A stretch of DNA of 64,000 nt, taken from Bin5 sp965242905 (lineage in GTDB: Bacteria > Chloroflexota > Anaerolineae > Caldilineales > Caldilineaceae). Where the stretch lies: positions 1,736,001-1,800,000 of the forward strand of contig CBDETM010000002.1 in assembly GCA_965242905.1 (NCBI GenBank), written 5' to 3'. Of the stretch, positions 49,820-58,983 are shown piece after piece; within the stretch, counting starts at the first letter, position 1, and each line of letters starts with the position of its first letter. The notes under the pieces were generated by a model. The model worked only from the letters and a program-made list of their open reading frames with translations. It searched no databases and was not told the DNA's origin. The translations under genes and the position numbers were made by a program.

Positions 49820-51454
49820 TCATTCTTCGACCAGTAGCTCGTTGGGGTACATCATGCGCCAGGGGCCGGGCATCTCGCCGACGGGGACTTCGATGACGAC
49901 GGGCCGGCCGGCGGTGAAGGCGTCGGTGAGGGCGTCGCGCAGGCTGTCGGCGGAGTGGACGCGGACGCCTATGGCGCCGAAGGATTCGACGAAGGCGACG
50001 AAGTCGGGATTTTCGAGGTCTGAGGAGATGAGGCGGCCGGCGTAGAGCTCCTTCTGCATGCGGCGCACGTTGCCGTAAGCGCCGTCGTTGAAGATGACCG
50101 AAACGGTGTTGATGCCATGCTGGACGGCGGTGGCCAGTTCCATCGCGCAGTAAAGGAAGCCGCCGTCGCCGGCGATGGAGAGGACCGGGCGGTCGGGGGC
50201 GGCCACTTTTGCGCCGAGCGCGGTGGGGAAGCCCCAGCCGAGCGTGCCCTGATAGTTGGGGGTCAGGAATGTGCGGGGCTGGTATACGGGCATGGCTATG
50301 TTGCTGGCGTAGCCGACCTGCGTTAGCTCATCGACGAAGATGCCGTCATCGGGCAGGGTGTCGCGGATGGCACGGATGAAGTTGATCTGGGGTTGGAGGG
50401 AGTCGAAGAGCTGTTCCATCTCCGTGTGGAGAGCAAGCATTTCTGCGGTGCGGGAAGGGCGCTGCCGGTTGTGGCGCGCCAGGGCTGGCAGCAGGGCGCG
50501 CAGGGCATCCTGGCTGTCGGCCGCGATTGTCACGGCTGCAGGGGCCAAGAAGCTTGAATCCTGCGGCGCGATTTCGATGCGGATCAAAGACAGATGGTCC
50601 GGGCTCTTCCAATCGATTAAGGGCTTGGTCAGACGTGTGCCGATGGCGACGGCCAGGTCGGCCTGTTCCCAGAGGGGTTCGCCGGCTGCGAAGGTGTGAC
50701 TGAATGGATGGCGGCTGGAGAGGATGCCGCGCCCGCGACCGCTGGCGATGACGGGGGCCTGGAGGGCTTCGGCCAGTGCGCGGACCTCTTCGCCGGCGTC
50801 TGTTGCGCCGCCACCGACGAATATGACCGGGTTGCGTGCCGCACCCATGAGCCGGGCTGCTTCTTCGATGGCGTCGGTGTCCACTTCTGGGCGGCGCACG
50901 GTGAGGGGCGGTGGGCTGTCACTCATTTCCGCCTTGCCGGCAAGGACGTTCAGAGGCACTTCCAGCCCTACGGGCCTTGGGCGGCCTGAACGCATTTCGC
51001 TGAGCGCGGTGGCCAGCAGTTGCGGGATTTCAGCGGGGCTTTCGGCGCGGCGCGCCCACTTGGTCAGCGAACGCATAACTGTCAGCTGATCGGGGATCTC
51101 GTGCAACATTCCGTAGCCGCGGCCGATCTGGTCCTGGTGGATCTGGCCGGCGAGGCAGAGTACGGGCGCATTGGTGGCGTAGGCGGTTGCGAGCGCGGCG
51201 GTGGTGTTGAGAAAACCGGGGCCGGGCACGACGACATAGACGCCGGTCTTGCCGGAGGCGAGGGCGTAGCCGAGGGCCATGTAGGCTGCACCCTGCTCAT
51301 GGCGGGTATGGATGGCGCGTATCTGGTCGCCGGCATCGTAGACGGCGTTGTAGAAGTGGTCGTTCTGTACGCCGGGCAGGCCGAAAATCGTGTCGATGCC
51401 GTGGGAGAGGAGGCCGTGGACAAGCGCTTCGCCGCCGGTACGGATGGTGTTCAT
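49820..51454 (-). CDS. Thiamine-diphosphate-dependent enzyme, acetolactate-synthase-like
   Basis: 544 residues with the three domains of the family: N-terminal Pyr domain with the catalytic Glu in AIHTRHEQGAAYMALGYA and GLPGVQND; central domain ARNPVIFVGGGATDAGEEVR, VIASGRGRGILSSRHPFSH; C-terminal PP domain with SIAGDGGFLYCAMELATAVQ then VIFNDGAYGNVRRMQ, the GDG...N Mg/TPP motif. Related enzymes act as acetolactate synthases, decarboxylases or lyases. No small regulatory subunit gene follows and the setting is catabolic, so a 2-oxoacid decarboxylase or lyase is more likely than branched-chain synthesis. Substrate unknown. Confidence 0.88.
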   Translation of the reverse strand: MNTIRTGGEALVHGLLSHGIDTIFGLPGVQNDHFYNAVYDAGDQIRAIHTRHEQGAAYMALGYALASGKTGVYVVVPGPGFLNTTAALATAYATNAPVLCLAGQIHQDQIGRGYGMLHEIPDQLTVMRSLTKWARRAESPAEIPQLLATALSEMRSGRPRPVGLEVPLNVLAGKAEMSDSPPPLTVRRPEVDTDAIEEAARLMGAARNPVIFVGGGATDAGEEVRALAEALQAPVIASGRGRGILSSRHPFSHTFAAGEPLWEQADLAVAIGTRLTKPLIDWKSPDHLSLIRIEIAPQDSSFLAPAAVTIAADSQDALRALLPALARHNRQRPSRTAEMLALHTEMEQLFDSLQPQINFIRAIRDTLPDDGIFVDELTQVGYASNIAMPVYQPRTFLTPNYQGTLGWGFPTALGAKVAAPDRPVLSIAGDGGFLYCAMELATAVQHGINTVSVIFNDGAYGNVRRMQKELYAGRLISSDLENPDFVAFVESFGAIGVRVHSADSLRDALTDAFTAGRPVVIEVPVGEMPGPWRMMYPNELLVEE

Positions 51455-51594
51455 CGGCTAAGGAACTGCGGAACGGCAGTAGTCAGTAGTCAGTGGTTAG
51501 TGGTCAGAAGGGGAATCGGGTTGATCGGCCTTGTTGCGGGCGCGTTTAATTTGTGCGGCCTCTATTTGGCTTTGGCTGCGGTGTACGTTGAGAA

Positions 51595-52605
51595 CTATAT
51601 GTTGAGGGCCGGTGCGCGGCGGGGCGGCGCGAATTGGAGCTCGTTGAGCTCGACGGCCTCCTTTCGGTAGACCTGGACGCGGTAGGAGCCGGTGTCGGGC
51701 ACGTACATGAGTCCGTCTTCGCTGACGATGACGGACTGCGGCCAGCGCAGGAGTTTCTGGATTTCGAGCTTGGCCATGTCGCGCAGGCGGTTGGGGTAGG
51801 CGTTGGTCATCATGTAGGAGATAGCCACCTTAGAGAGGGTGGCTTCGCCGAGGAACTGCTGCACGTAGCGGCCCTCTTCGTTGAAGAGCTGGACGCGGTT
51901 GTTGCCGCGGTCGACGACGTAGATATCGCCGTGGGCGTCGACGTCGACGCCACTGGGGCGGTTGAACTGGCCGTCGCCGCAGCCGGACTCGCCGAAGGCC
52001 ATTTTGAAGTCGCCGTCAGCGCCGAATTTCTGGACGCGGTCGTTGCGCCAGTCGGCGACGTAGACGTCGCCCACTTCGTCGACGGCGATGCCCCAAGGCA
52101 TGTTGAACTCGCCCTCGCCGCAGCCGTAGCTGCCCCAGCCGCCGAGGAGACCGCCCTCGCGGGTGAACTTCTGGACGCGGTGGTTGAGGGAATCGACGAC
52201 GTAGAGATTGCCCTCGGCGTCGAAGGCCATGCCGGCGGGGCCGTTAAGCTGGCCGGGCCCGCTGCCCTCCTCGCCCCAGCTGTCAATCAACTCGCCCTCG
52301 CTGTCGATGATGGTGACGCGGTGGAGCGCCTCATCAGTGAGGTAGAGGTTCTCGTCGGCGTCGGCGAGGATGGTGACCGGCCAGGTGACCTGGCCCGGCT
52401 CGTCGCCGTAGACGGCGATAGAGCCGAGGTCCGCGTCCTCGGTGCTGTATTTGCGGATGAGCGCGGTGCCCTCGCTGCGGCAGAGGATGTAGAGGCGGTC
52501 CTCCTTGCCGAAGGCGAGGTCGATGGGATAGTTGGTCAGCCGCCGCATTCCCAGCGTCTTGTGGAAGGGGAAGCCGGCGCGTAAGAGACCGTATGGTCTG
52601 CCCAC
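51595..52605 (-). CDS. NHL-repeat beta-propeller protein
   Basis: 336 residues from a GTG at 52605 with AAAAGGAG seven bases upstream. At least five NHL-type blades: GQVTWPVTILADADENLYLT, GQLNGPAGMAFDAEGNLYVV with DSLNHRVQKF, GEFNMPWGIAVDEVGDVYVA with DWRNDRVQKF, GQFNRPSGVDVDAHGDIYVV with DRGNNRVQLF, and WPQSVIVSEDGLMYVPDTGS. No signal peptide is visible. NHL propellers bind ligands or act as lyases/lactonases. It lies between the TPP enzyme and the DUF1501 gene on the same strand. Confidence 0.88.
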   Translation of the reverse strand: MGRPYGLLRAGFPFHKTLGMRRLTNYPIDLAFGKEDRLYILCRSEGTALIRKYSTEDADLGSIAVYGDEPGQVTWPVTILADADENLYLTDEALHRVTIIDSEGELIDSWGEEGSGPGQLNGPAGMAFDAEGNLYVVDSLNHRVQKFTREGGLLGGWGSYGCGEGEFNMPWGIAVDEVGDVYVADWRNDRVQKFGADGDFKMAFGESGCGDGQFNRPSGVDVDAHGDIYVVDRGNNRVQLFNEEGRYVQQFLGEATLSKVAISYMMTNAYPNRLRDMAKLEIQKLLRWPQSVIVSEDGLMYVPDTGSYRVQVYRKEAVELNELQFAPPRRAPALNI

Positions 52606-52617
52606 GGTGGAACTCCT

Positions 52618-52668
52618 TTTTGAGTTTTTAGTTTTGAGTTTCTAGTTTTGAGTTTCTAGTTTTTAGTG
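52618..52668 (+). repeat. T-rich heptad array (TTTTAGT type)
   Basis: Units GAGTTTT, TAGTTTT, GAGTTTC and TAGTTTT alternate over about seven copies. Similar arrays lie right after the stops at 20574 and 23032 and near 33960, 53880 and 55632. Confidence 0.6.
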
Positions 52669-52717
52669 AACCCCTGTGTGCGAATGGGCTATGTTATGGG
52701 CTGGGAGCGCAACGAGA

Positions 52718-53851
52718 CTAGCTGTACGGGTGTATCTGTTCGAAGTGGCCGTTGACGATTTGGGTGGGATCGATGCCCATCCACTGTTCGAGTACGGTGC
52801 CGTAGACGCCGCGGAAGTCGATGGTGTGTTCCATGTCCTCGCCGTGGACCCAGCGGGCGGGGTCGAGCGAGGGGTATTGGGCGTAGAGACCGCCGTTGAC
52901 GCGGTCGCCGATGATGAAGGCGCCGCCGCCGGAGCCGTGGTCGGTGCCGCTGGCGTTGTCGCGGATGCGGCGGCCGAACTCGGTGAAGACGAGCATGGTG
53001 ACTTCGGAGGAGGCGTCGTGGGCGCGCAGGTCCTCGAAGAAGGCGGTGATGGCGGTGCTGAGGTCGGCGAGCAGCTTGGGATGGTCGGGGACCTCGTTGG
53101 CATGGTTGTCATAGCCGCCTTGCGCGGTGTAAAAGACGCGGGTGCCGAGGCCGGCGAGATGGACGCGGGCGACGTCACGCAGGCTGTTGGCGATGGCGCT
53201 GTCGCCATACTCCACGGCCGAGCTATAATCTTCTTTTGCTTTCTTGAGCTCGTCGGTGCCCTGGATGACGTTGAGGCCGGTCTGCGAGAGGTAGTCCATG
53301 ACGTAGCCGGCGCCGACTTCGTGGCCGTACATGCCTTTGAAGACCTCGAGCGCCTGGGTGCGGCGGCGGGGTTCGTCGATGCCGGTGAGGAGGCCGTAGG
53401 TGTCGAGGTCGGCGAAGGAGGTGACGGGGACGCCGGGCACGGCCATCGCACGAGGGAGACCCTGGCCGACGTTGACGCCGGTGAGGACGTTGTGGCCGCC
53501 GGGGTCGAGCTCGCGGATCATGCGCCCGACCCAGCCTTCGGTGCCGATTTCGATCGGTTCGCAGGTGTGCCAGATGTCCATGGCGCGGAAGTGGGAGCGG
53601 TTAGAGTTGGGGTAGCCGATGCCCTGGATCACGGCGATGTCGCCAGCCTCGTACATCTGCTGGAGGGGCTCGCAGTTGGGGTTCCAGGCGAGTGTATCGT
53701 GAATGGGGATTACTTCGTCCTCCTTGAGGCCTACGACCGGCCTGGAATCATAGTAGATGCCGGCGGTGTAGGGGACGACGGTGTTCATGAAGTCGTTGCC
53801 GCCGCTGAGCTGTACGACAACGAGGACGGGGTCTTTTTTGTGGTCAACCAT
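52718..53851 (-). CDS. DUF1501-family protein
   Basis: 377 residues; ATG 53851 after GGATG. The family marks are LVVVQLSGGNDFMNTVVPYT, WNPNCEPLQQMYEAGDIAVI, NRSHFRAMDIWHT, a C-terminal QGGYDNHANE and VFTEFGRRIRDN, with GTDHGSGGGAFIIG. These sit on an alkaline-phosphatase/sulfatase-like fold. DUF1501 and DUF1800 proteins are regularly encoded side by side and are thought to be exported, often with polysaccharide or sulfated-glycan gene sets, but their reaction is not established. No Tat signal is visible at this start, unlike many family members. Two DUF1800 genes precede it. Confidence 0.9.
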   Translation of the reverse strand: MVDHKKDPVLVVVQLSGGNDFMNTVVPYTAGIYYDSRPVVGLKEDEVIPIHDTLAWNPNCEPLQQMYEAGDIAVIQGIGYPNSNRSHFRAMDIWHTCEPIEIGTEGWVGRMIRELDPGGHNVLTGVNVGQGLPRAMAVPGVPVTSFADLDTYGLLTGIDEPRRRTQALEVFKGMYGHEVGAGYVMDYLSQTGLNVIQGTDELKKAKEDYSSAVEYGDSAIANSLRDVARVHLAGLGTRVFYTAQGGYDNHANEVPDHPKLLADLSTAITAFFEDLRAHDASSEVTMLVFTEFGRRIRDNASGTDHGSGGGAFIIGDRVNGGLYAQYPSLDPARWVHGEDMEHTIDFRGVYGTVLEQWMGIDPTQIVNGHFEQIHPYS

Positions 53852-53966
53852 CTTTACATCCTTTCTTTACTGCAGTCTTTAACTGCAGTTTCTAGTTTCT
53901 GGTTTTTAGTTTTTATTGAACACCTTTCCGCTGGCTAAGGGAGATGGTGTTGCGAAAAGCTGCAGG

Positions 53967-55370
53967 TCAGGCGAATTGGTATTCGCGGGAGGCGACGATT
54001 AGTTGGAGCATCAGGACAATGCGGTCGGTGCTTTCGTCGGTCTGGCCGTTGGTGCTGCCGTTGCTGGAGAATACGAGGTCGCCGCCGCTTTGGGCGAAGC
54101 TTATGAGGTCGGCGCGGGTCTTGTCTTCCAGGTTCACGGGGCCGGCGAGGTCGAGGCAGGTGTCGACGAACTGTTCGGGGGTGAGGCTGTCGCCGGCGGC
54201 GCGCAGGCGATTGATGATGGCCTGGATGCCTGGCTTGCTGGCGTCGCCGACTTCGTCGACGGCGAAGTTGATGCGCTCGGTGAGCATGCCGCCGTCGATC
54301 CACTCCTGGCCGGTGTGCCAGCCTTCGACGGTGGGCGGGTTGAAGAGCTCCTGGCCCATCAGTTTGGCGGCCCTGTGGTAGCGGGGCATGCCGGGGGTGG
54401 GCGTGCGATAGGTGCCGACCAGCTTGAGGACGCCGGCGATCAGCTCGGCAGGGCTTTTGACCTTCTTGAAGCGGGCCGCTTTGAAGAAGTCGCTCTTGAA
54501 GAGCGTGCGCAGGACGTGGCGCATGTCGCCCTTCGACTCCATGAAGGCGTCCGAGAGGGTTTCGATGGCATCCGGGTCCTGGGGCGGGGTTACATTCCAG
54601 GAGGGGACCTGGGGTTCGTCGGCGACGAAGAAGTTGTAGAGATGGCGGGAGATGAAGCGGGCGGTTGCCGGCTGCTCGACGATGATATCGATGATGTCGT
54701 CGCCGTTGAAGTTGCCGGTGTGGCCGAGGAAGGTCTTTTCGCTGTAGTCGTGGTCCTCCGGGCGGAAGAGGAATTCGGGAGAGTAGTAGCCGTGGGGGTA
54801 GAGGGGGACGGGTTGCGCGTAGGTCCAGCCGGTGAAGGCGAGCGCGCAGTTCTTGATGTCGTCCTCGGTGTAGTTGCCGACGCCCATTGAGAAGAGTTCG
54901 AGCAGCTCGCGGCCGTAGTTCTCGTTGGGTTCGCCCTTGATGTTCTCATTGTTGTCGAGCCAGTTGATCATCGCCGGGTTCATGGAGAGCTCGAGCAGAA
55001 TCTCGCGTATGTTGCTCAAGCCGATGCGGCGGAAGAGATCGATCTGGTCGCTCATGGCGAGGGCGTGCGCGACCTTGGCGAAGCCGGTGGCGAAGACGTG
55101 ATGACAGAAGAGGGCCATCTTTTCTTCGAGCGGGCGCGGGCTGTTAAGCATGCGGTAGATCCAGGCGCCGGAGCGGAAATCCGGCCCTTCACCGCCAAAG
55201 TAGCGCTTAATGATGTCCTCGTCGATCGGCGGGCAGCGCTCCTCGTCCACCAGATCTTCTACGACTTCGTCGTACCCTTTTGCGGCGTAGGCCTCGAGCT
55301 CCTCACGGCTGGCGCCGAAGCCTGCCCGGCGCAGCAGGTGGGCCATCAGGCCCAGATCCTCATCTGCCAT
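53967..55370 (-). CDS. DUF1800-family protein (copy 1)
   Basis: 467 residues; ATG 55370 with a perfect AAGGAGG. Family marks: LMAHLLRRAGFGASREELEA, PRPLEEKMALF, LSMNPAMINWLDNNENIKGE, PNENYGRELLELFSMGVGNY, AFTGWTYAQPV, FISRHLYNFFVADEPQVPSW, and NPPTVEGWHTGQEWI. About 95 percent identical to copy 2 by reading the two proteins side by side. In this copy the conserved FWHHVF is FCHHVF, so it has lost an otherwise invariant Trp. Usual partner of DUF1501; reaction unknown. Confidence 0.92.
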   Translation of the reverse strand: MADEDLGLMAHLLRRAGFGASREELEAYAAKGYDEVVEDLVDEERCPPIDEDIIKRYFGGEGPDFRSGAWIYRMLNSPRPLEEKMALFCHHVFATGFAKVAHALAMSDQIDLFRRIGLSNIREILLELSMNPAMINWLDNNENIKGEPNENYGRELLELFSMGVGNYTEDDIKNCALAFTGWTYAQPVPLYPHGYYSPEFLFRPEDHDYSEKTFLGHTGNFNGDDIIDIIVEQPATARFISRHLYNFFVADEPQVPSWNVTPPQDPDAIETLSDAFMESKGDMRHVLRTLFKSDFFKAARFKKVKSPAELIAGVLKLVGTYRTPTPGMPRYHRAAKLMGQELFNPPTVEGWHTGQEWIDGGMLTERINFAVDEVGDASKPGIQAIINRLRAAGDSLTPEQFVDTCLDLAGPVNLEDKTRADLISFAQSGGDLVFSSNGSTNGQTDESTDRIVLMLQLIVASREYQFA

Positions 55371-55437
55371 ATCTACCTCCTTACTGCAGTGGTTAGTGGT
55401 CAGTGATCAGTGGCCACTTGCGTTTCTGACTGCGATA

Positions 55438-55623
55438 TCAAATCTGTTGGAGAAAGGTCTCCATTTCGGTGACGAACCAGATTGATAGGGCGCCGCCGCG
55501 TTCGTCGGGGCCGAAGATGGCGGGGCGGTCGAGGTAGTCGCGGGTGCTTTGCTGGACGCCGGTGCCGGTGCAGACGTCGACGAGGACGGGGTCTTTTTTG
55601 TGGTCGACCATCTTTACTTCCAT
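55438..55623 (-). pseudogene. Chimeric remnant: DUF1501 start joined to GH105 end
   Basis: A 61-codon frame beginning MEVKMVDHKKDPVLV (the DUF1501 N terminus) switches at Val-Asp to VDVCTGTGVQQSTRDYLDRP and on to FVTEMETFLQQI (the C terminus of the gene at 57171). It is the scar of the tandem duplication, not an evolved gene, though it is open and carries a start codon. Confidence 0.88.
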
Positions 55624-55692
55624 TCTGTACAGCAGTTTTTAGTGAACACCTTTCCGCTGGCTAAGGGAGATGGTGTTGCGAAAAGCTGCAGG

Positions 55693-57096
55693 TCAGGCGA
55701 ATTGGTATTCGCGGGAGGCGACGATTAGTTGGAGCATCAGGATGATGCGGTCGGTGCTTTCGTCGGTCTGGCCGTTAGTGCTGCCGTTGCTGGAGAATAC
55801 GAGGTCGCCGCCGCTTTGGGCGAAGCTTATGAGGTCGGCGCGGGTCTTGTCTTCCAGGTTCACGGGGCCGGCGAGGTCGAGGCAGGTGTCGACGAACTGC
55901 TCGGGGGTGAGGCTGTTGCCGGCGGCGCGCAGACGATTGATGATGGCCTGGATGCCTGGCTTGCTGGCGTCGCCGACTTCGTCGACGGCGAAGTTGATGC
56001 GCTCGGTGAGCATGCCGCCGTCGATCCACTCCTGGCCGGTGTGCCAGCCTTCGACGGTGGGCGGGTTGAAGAGCTCCTGGCCCATCACTTTGGCGGCGCG
56101 GTGGTATTGGGGCATGCCGGGCGTGGGCGTGCGGTTGGTGCCAACCAGCTTGAGAACGCCGGTGATGAGCTCGGTGGGGCTTTTCACCCTTTTGAAGCGG
56201 GCCGCCTTGAAGAAGTCGCTCTTGAAGAGCGTGCGCAGGACATGACGCATGTCGCCTTTCGACTCCATGAAGGCGTCCGAGAGGATTTCGATCGCTTCCG
56301 GGTCCTGGGGCGGCGTTACATTCCAGGAAGGGACCTGGGGTTCGTCGGCGACGAAGAAGTTGTAGAGATGGCGGGAGATGAAGCGGGCGGTTGCCGGCTG
56401 CTCGACGATGATATCGATGATGTCGTCGCCGTTGAAGTTGCCGGTGTGGCCGAGGAAGGTCTTCTCGCCGTAGTCGTGGTCCTCCGGGCGGAAGAGGAAT
56501 TCGGGCGAGTAGAAACCGTGGGGGTAGAGGGGGACGGGTTGCGCGTAGGTCCAGCCGGTAAAGGCGAGGGCGCAGTTCTTGATGTCGTCCTCGGTGTAGT
56601 TGCCCACGCCCATTGAGAAGAGCTCGAGCAGCTCGCGGCCGTAGTTCTCGTTGGGTTCGCCCTTGATATTCTCGTTGTTGTCGAGCCAGTTGATCATCGC
56701 CGGGTTCATGGAGAGCTCGAGCAGGATCTCGCGGATGTTGCTCATGCCGATGCGGCGGAAGAGATCGATCTGGTCGCTCATGGCGAGGGCGTGCTCGCCT
56801 TTGGCGTAGCCGGTGGCGAAGACGTGGTGCCAGAAGAGGGCCATCTTTTCTTCGAGCGGGCGCGGGCTGTTGATCATGCGGTAGATCCAGGTGCCGGAGC
56901 GGATCTCCGGCCCTTCACCGCCAAAGTAGCGCTTGATGATATCCTCGTCGATCGGCGGGCTGCGCTCCTCGTCCACCAGATCTTCTACGACTTCGTCGTA
57001 GCCTTTTGCGGCGTAGGCCTCGAGCTCTTCGCGGCTGGCGCCGAAGCCTGCCCGGCGCAGCAGGTGGGCCATCAGGCCCAGATCCTCATCTGCCAT
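55693..57096 (-). CDS. DUF1800-family protein (copy 2)
   Basis: 467 residues; ATG 57096 after AAGGAGG. Same motif order as copy 1, with FWHHVFATGYAKGEH intact, so this is probably the better-preserved member. About two dozen substitutions separate the copies (for example DPEAIEILSDAF against DPDAIETLSDAF), so the duplication is not brand new, yet both frames are open. It lies directly after the GH105 gene on the same strand, with one heptad array between. Confidence 0.92.
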   Translation of the reverse strand: MADEDLGLMAHLLRRAGFGASREELEAYAAKGYDEVVEDLVDEERSPPIDEDIIKRYFGGEGPEIRSGTWIYRMINSPRPLEEKMALFWHHVFATGYAKGEHALAMSDQIDLFRRIGMSNIREILLELSMNPAMINWLDNNENIKGEPNENYGRELLELFSMGVGNYTEDDIKNCALAFTGWTYAQPVPLYPHGFYSPEFLFRPEDHDYGEKTFLGHTGNFNGDDIIDIIVEQPATARFISRHLYNFFVADEPQVPSWNVTPPQDPEAIEILSDAFMESKGDMRHVLRTLFKSDFFKAARFKRVKSPTELITGVLKLVGTNRTPTPGMPQYHRAAKVMGQELFNPPTVEGWHTGQEWIDGGMLTERINFAVDEVGDASKPGIQAIINRLRAAGNSLTPEQFVDTCLDLAGPVNLEDKTRADLISFAQSGGDLVFSSNGSTNGQTDESTDRIILMLQLIVASREYQFA

Positions 57097-57170
57097 ATTT
57101 GCCTCCTTACTACAGTGGTTAGTGGTCAGTGATCAGTGGTCAGTAGCCACTAGAGTTTCCGTTTGCGATA

Positions 57171-58871
57171 TCAGTGCTGCCGGAGAAAGGATTCCATTTC
57201 GGTGACGAACCAGATTGACAGGGCGCCGCCGCGTTCGTCGGGGCCGAAGATGGCGGGGCGGTCGAGGTAGTCGCGGGTGCTTTGCTGGACGCCGGTGCCG
57301 GTGCAGACATCGACGAGGCCGCCGTGGTCGTCGATGCGGGCGGCGACGCCGTGCCAGGCGCGGGTCAGCATTTCCGTATAGCCGGCGTCGAGCCAGCCGC
57401 GGAGCAGGCCGCGGGCGAGGGCGTAGCCGACCATGCAGGTGACGGTCATTTCGGGGTAGGAGCCGGGGCCGTTGACAACCTGGCGCCACATGCCGCTGCG
57501 GTGCTGGTAGCCGCGCAGGGCTTGGAGGTGGCGGCGGTGGATGGCGAGCACGGCTGCGCGGTCGGGGTGGTCATCGGGCATGTAGGTCAGGGTTTCGGCG
57601 TAGCTGAGGGCGGCGAAGCCGTTGCCGCGTCCCCAGTAGAAGGGGGTACGGCGGTCGTGCCAGAAAAGCCCGTCCTCCTGTTGGACGTTGGCGTCCAGGA
57701 GAAAGCGGGTGAGGATGGTCAGGTAGGCGTCATCGCCGGTGAGTTTGAAGGCGCGGCCGAGGACGGCGGCGGTGAAGAACATGTCCTCGACCTGGTAGTT
57801 GGGATTGGACGGGATAGGAACGCCGTTGTCGTGGGTGGTGCGGTAGCGGTCGGCGGTTTGCACGAGCAGATCGGCGTAGCGGTTATCGCCGGTGGTTGCG
57901 GCGAGCTCGTCGGCCCAGACGAGGCCGGCGAGGTTGGCGCCGCCGTCGCCGCCGGCGGGGAACCACTCTTTGGCACCGGACATGTAGGGCGCGACCATGG
58001 CAGCGATGCCGGCTGATGGATCGGCGTACTCCGCGTCCAATTTGGCCAGGCGCAGGCGTCCGCTGACGGCGACGCCCTGGGTGTAGATGACGGGATCGAG
58101 TTCGTGGCCGTAGACGCCGGCGAGGATGCGGGCGGCCTCCAGGGGTGAGCGGGCGGCGCGGGTTTGCAGGGCGCTGCGGGTGGGGGAGCGGGCGTGGTCG
58201 GGCACCTGGCCGAGGACCGTCCACAGTTTGGCCAGTTCGGTTTCGAGGTCGGCGGCGGCGCAGGTGAGGCGCAGGCCGAAAATGGGCGGGAGGAGGTTGG
58301 GTTCGCCTGTCGAGAGCGCGCCCATCAGCGAGCTGTCGGACGGAAGTTCGGACGCGTTCAGTACGGAACGGAACTGCTCCAGGAGTTCCAGGCAAAGGGC
58401 AGAGCCCTCCCAGGACGTGACTTCGCCGGTGCGGATTTCGAGGACGAGGTCGGGCGCCTGGAAGCTGACCCAGCGCCAGAGGTAGTGCGCCTCCGGGTTG
58501 GCGTCGTAGTAGCTGTCTCCCGGGGGCGGATAGGCGGCGCCGGGGTTGCCGCCGGCGCCGTTTTCGGGCGCGGCGCCGAGGGCGAGGCCGTCAGGATTGG
58601 CGCAGGGGACGGCGCTGAGGGCGTAGCGTTGGGTGAGGCCGGAGACAGTGCGATATGAGTGCAGGGCCGCGAGCGCGGCATCGGCGTCTTCCTGTTTGCC
58701 GGAGAGGCCGCCGATGAGGACGAGCTGGAGGCGCTCGCCTGCGGGCGGCTGGTCGACGCCGTGCAGGAGGGCGGGGATCTGGCGTTCGGTGCGGGTGACG
58801 CCACAGGCGTCGAGGTGCCAGAAGCCGGGTGCTTGTGAAAGGAGGGTTTCGATCTGTTCGTCAAGTGTCAT
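57171..58871 (-). CDS. Fusion of a zinc-less M14-like domain and a GH105-type glycoside hydrolase
   Basis: 566 residues. The N-terminal 230 residues resemble M14 carboxypeptidases: ERLQLVLIGGLSGKQEDADA in the HxxE position (His and Glu lost) and ALSAVPCANPDGLALG with the NPDG motif retained. The C-terminal 300 residues are GH105-like, an alpha/alpha barrel acting on unsaturated uronyl residues: NLAGLVWADELAATTGD, NYQVEDMFFTAAVLGRAF, HDRRTPFYWGRGNGFAALSY, GMWRQVVNGPGSYPEMTVTC. No signal peptide, so action on imported oligosaccharides is likely. A fragment of its 3' end is duplicated at 55438. Confidence 0.82.
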   Translation of the reverse strand: MTLDEQIETLLSQAPGFWHLDACGVTRTERQIPALLHGVDQPPAGERLQLVLIGGLSGKQEDADAALAALHSYRTVSGLTQRYALSAVPCANPDGLALGAAPENGAGGNPGAAYPPPGDSYYDANPEAHYLWRWVSFQAPDLVLEIRTGEVTSWEGSALCLELLEQFRSVLNASELPSDSSLMGALSTGEPNLLPPIFGLRLTCAAADLETELAKLWTVLGQVPDHARSPTRSALQTRAARSPLEAARILAGVYGHELDPVIYTQGVAVSGRLRLAKLDAEYADPSAGIAAMVAPYMSGAKEWFPAGGDGGANLAGLVWADELAATTGDNRYADLLVQTADRYRTTHDNGVPIPSNPNYQVEDMFFTAAVLGRAFKLTGDDAYLTILTRFLLDANVQQEDGLFWHDRRTPFYWGRGNGFAALSYAETLTYMPDDHPDRAAVLAIHRRHLQALRGYQHRSGMWRQVVNGPGSYPEMTVTCMVGYALARGLLRGWLDAGYTEMLTRAWHGVAARIDDHGGLVDVCTGTGVQQSTRDYLDRPAIFGPDERGGALSIWFVTEMESFLRQH

Positions 58872-58879
58872 GGGACGGC

Positions 58880-58950
58880 AGTGGTCAGTGGTCAGTGGTC
58901 AGTGGTCAGTGGTCAGTGGTCAGTGGTCAGTGGTCAGTGGTCAGTGGTCA
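58880..58950 (+). repeat. Perfect heptad array (AGTGGTC)n
   Basis: About ten uninterrupted copies of AGTGGTC, the longest such array here. Shorter, mixed ones (AGTGGTC, AGTGGTT, AGTGATC, AGTAGTC) lie at 45172, 49736, 51476, 55385, 57114 and 63597, all between genes. Confidence 0.85.
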
Positions 58951-58983
58951 GAAAAAATCCTAATCCAAGTTGTGTCGGGCAGT

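Larger units (their letters stand above)
53821..57318 (-). repeat. Tandem duplication of a 1.75-kb segment containing the DUF1800 gene
   Basis: Unit 1 spans about 53821-55580, unit 2 about 55581-57318. Each contains the first codons and leader of the DUF1501 gene, a whole DUF1800 gene with its AAGGAGG site, and the last codons of the GH105 gene. The outer ends (53821 in DUF1501, 57314 in GH105) share ACGAGG, and the inner junction at 55580-55585 has exactly that hexamer joining GH105 sequence to DUF1501 sequence. Confidence 0.85.

Noticed and set aside
58880..58950. Possible CRISPR array
   Set aside because: The array is a simple 7-bp tandem repeat with no spacers; no cas genes are present.
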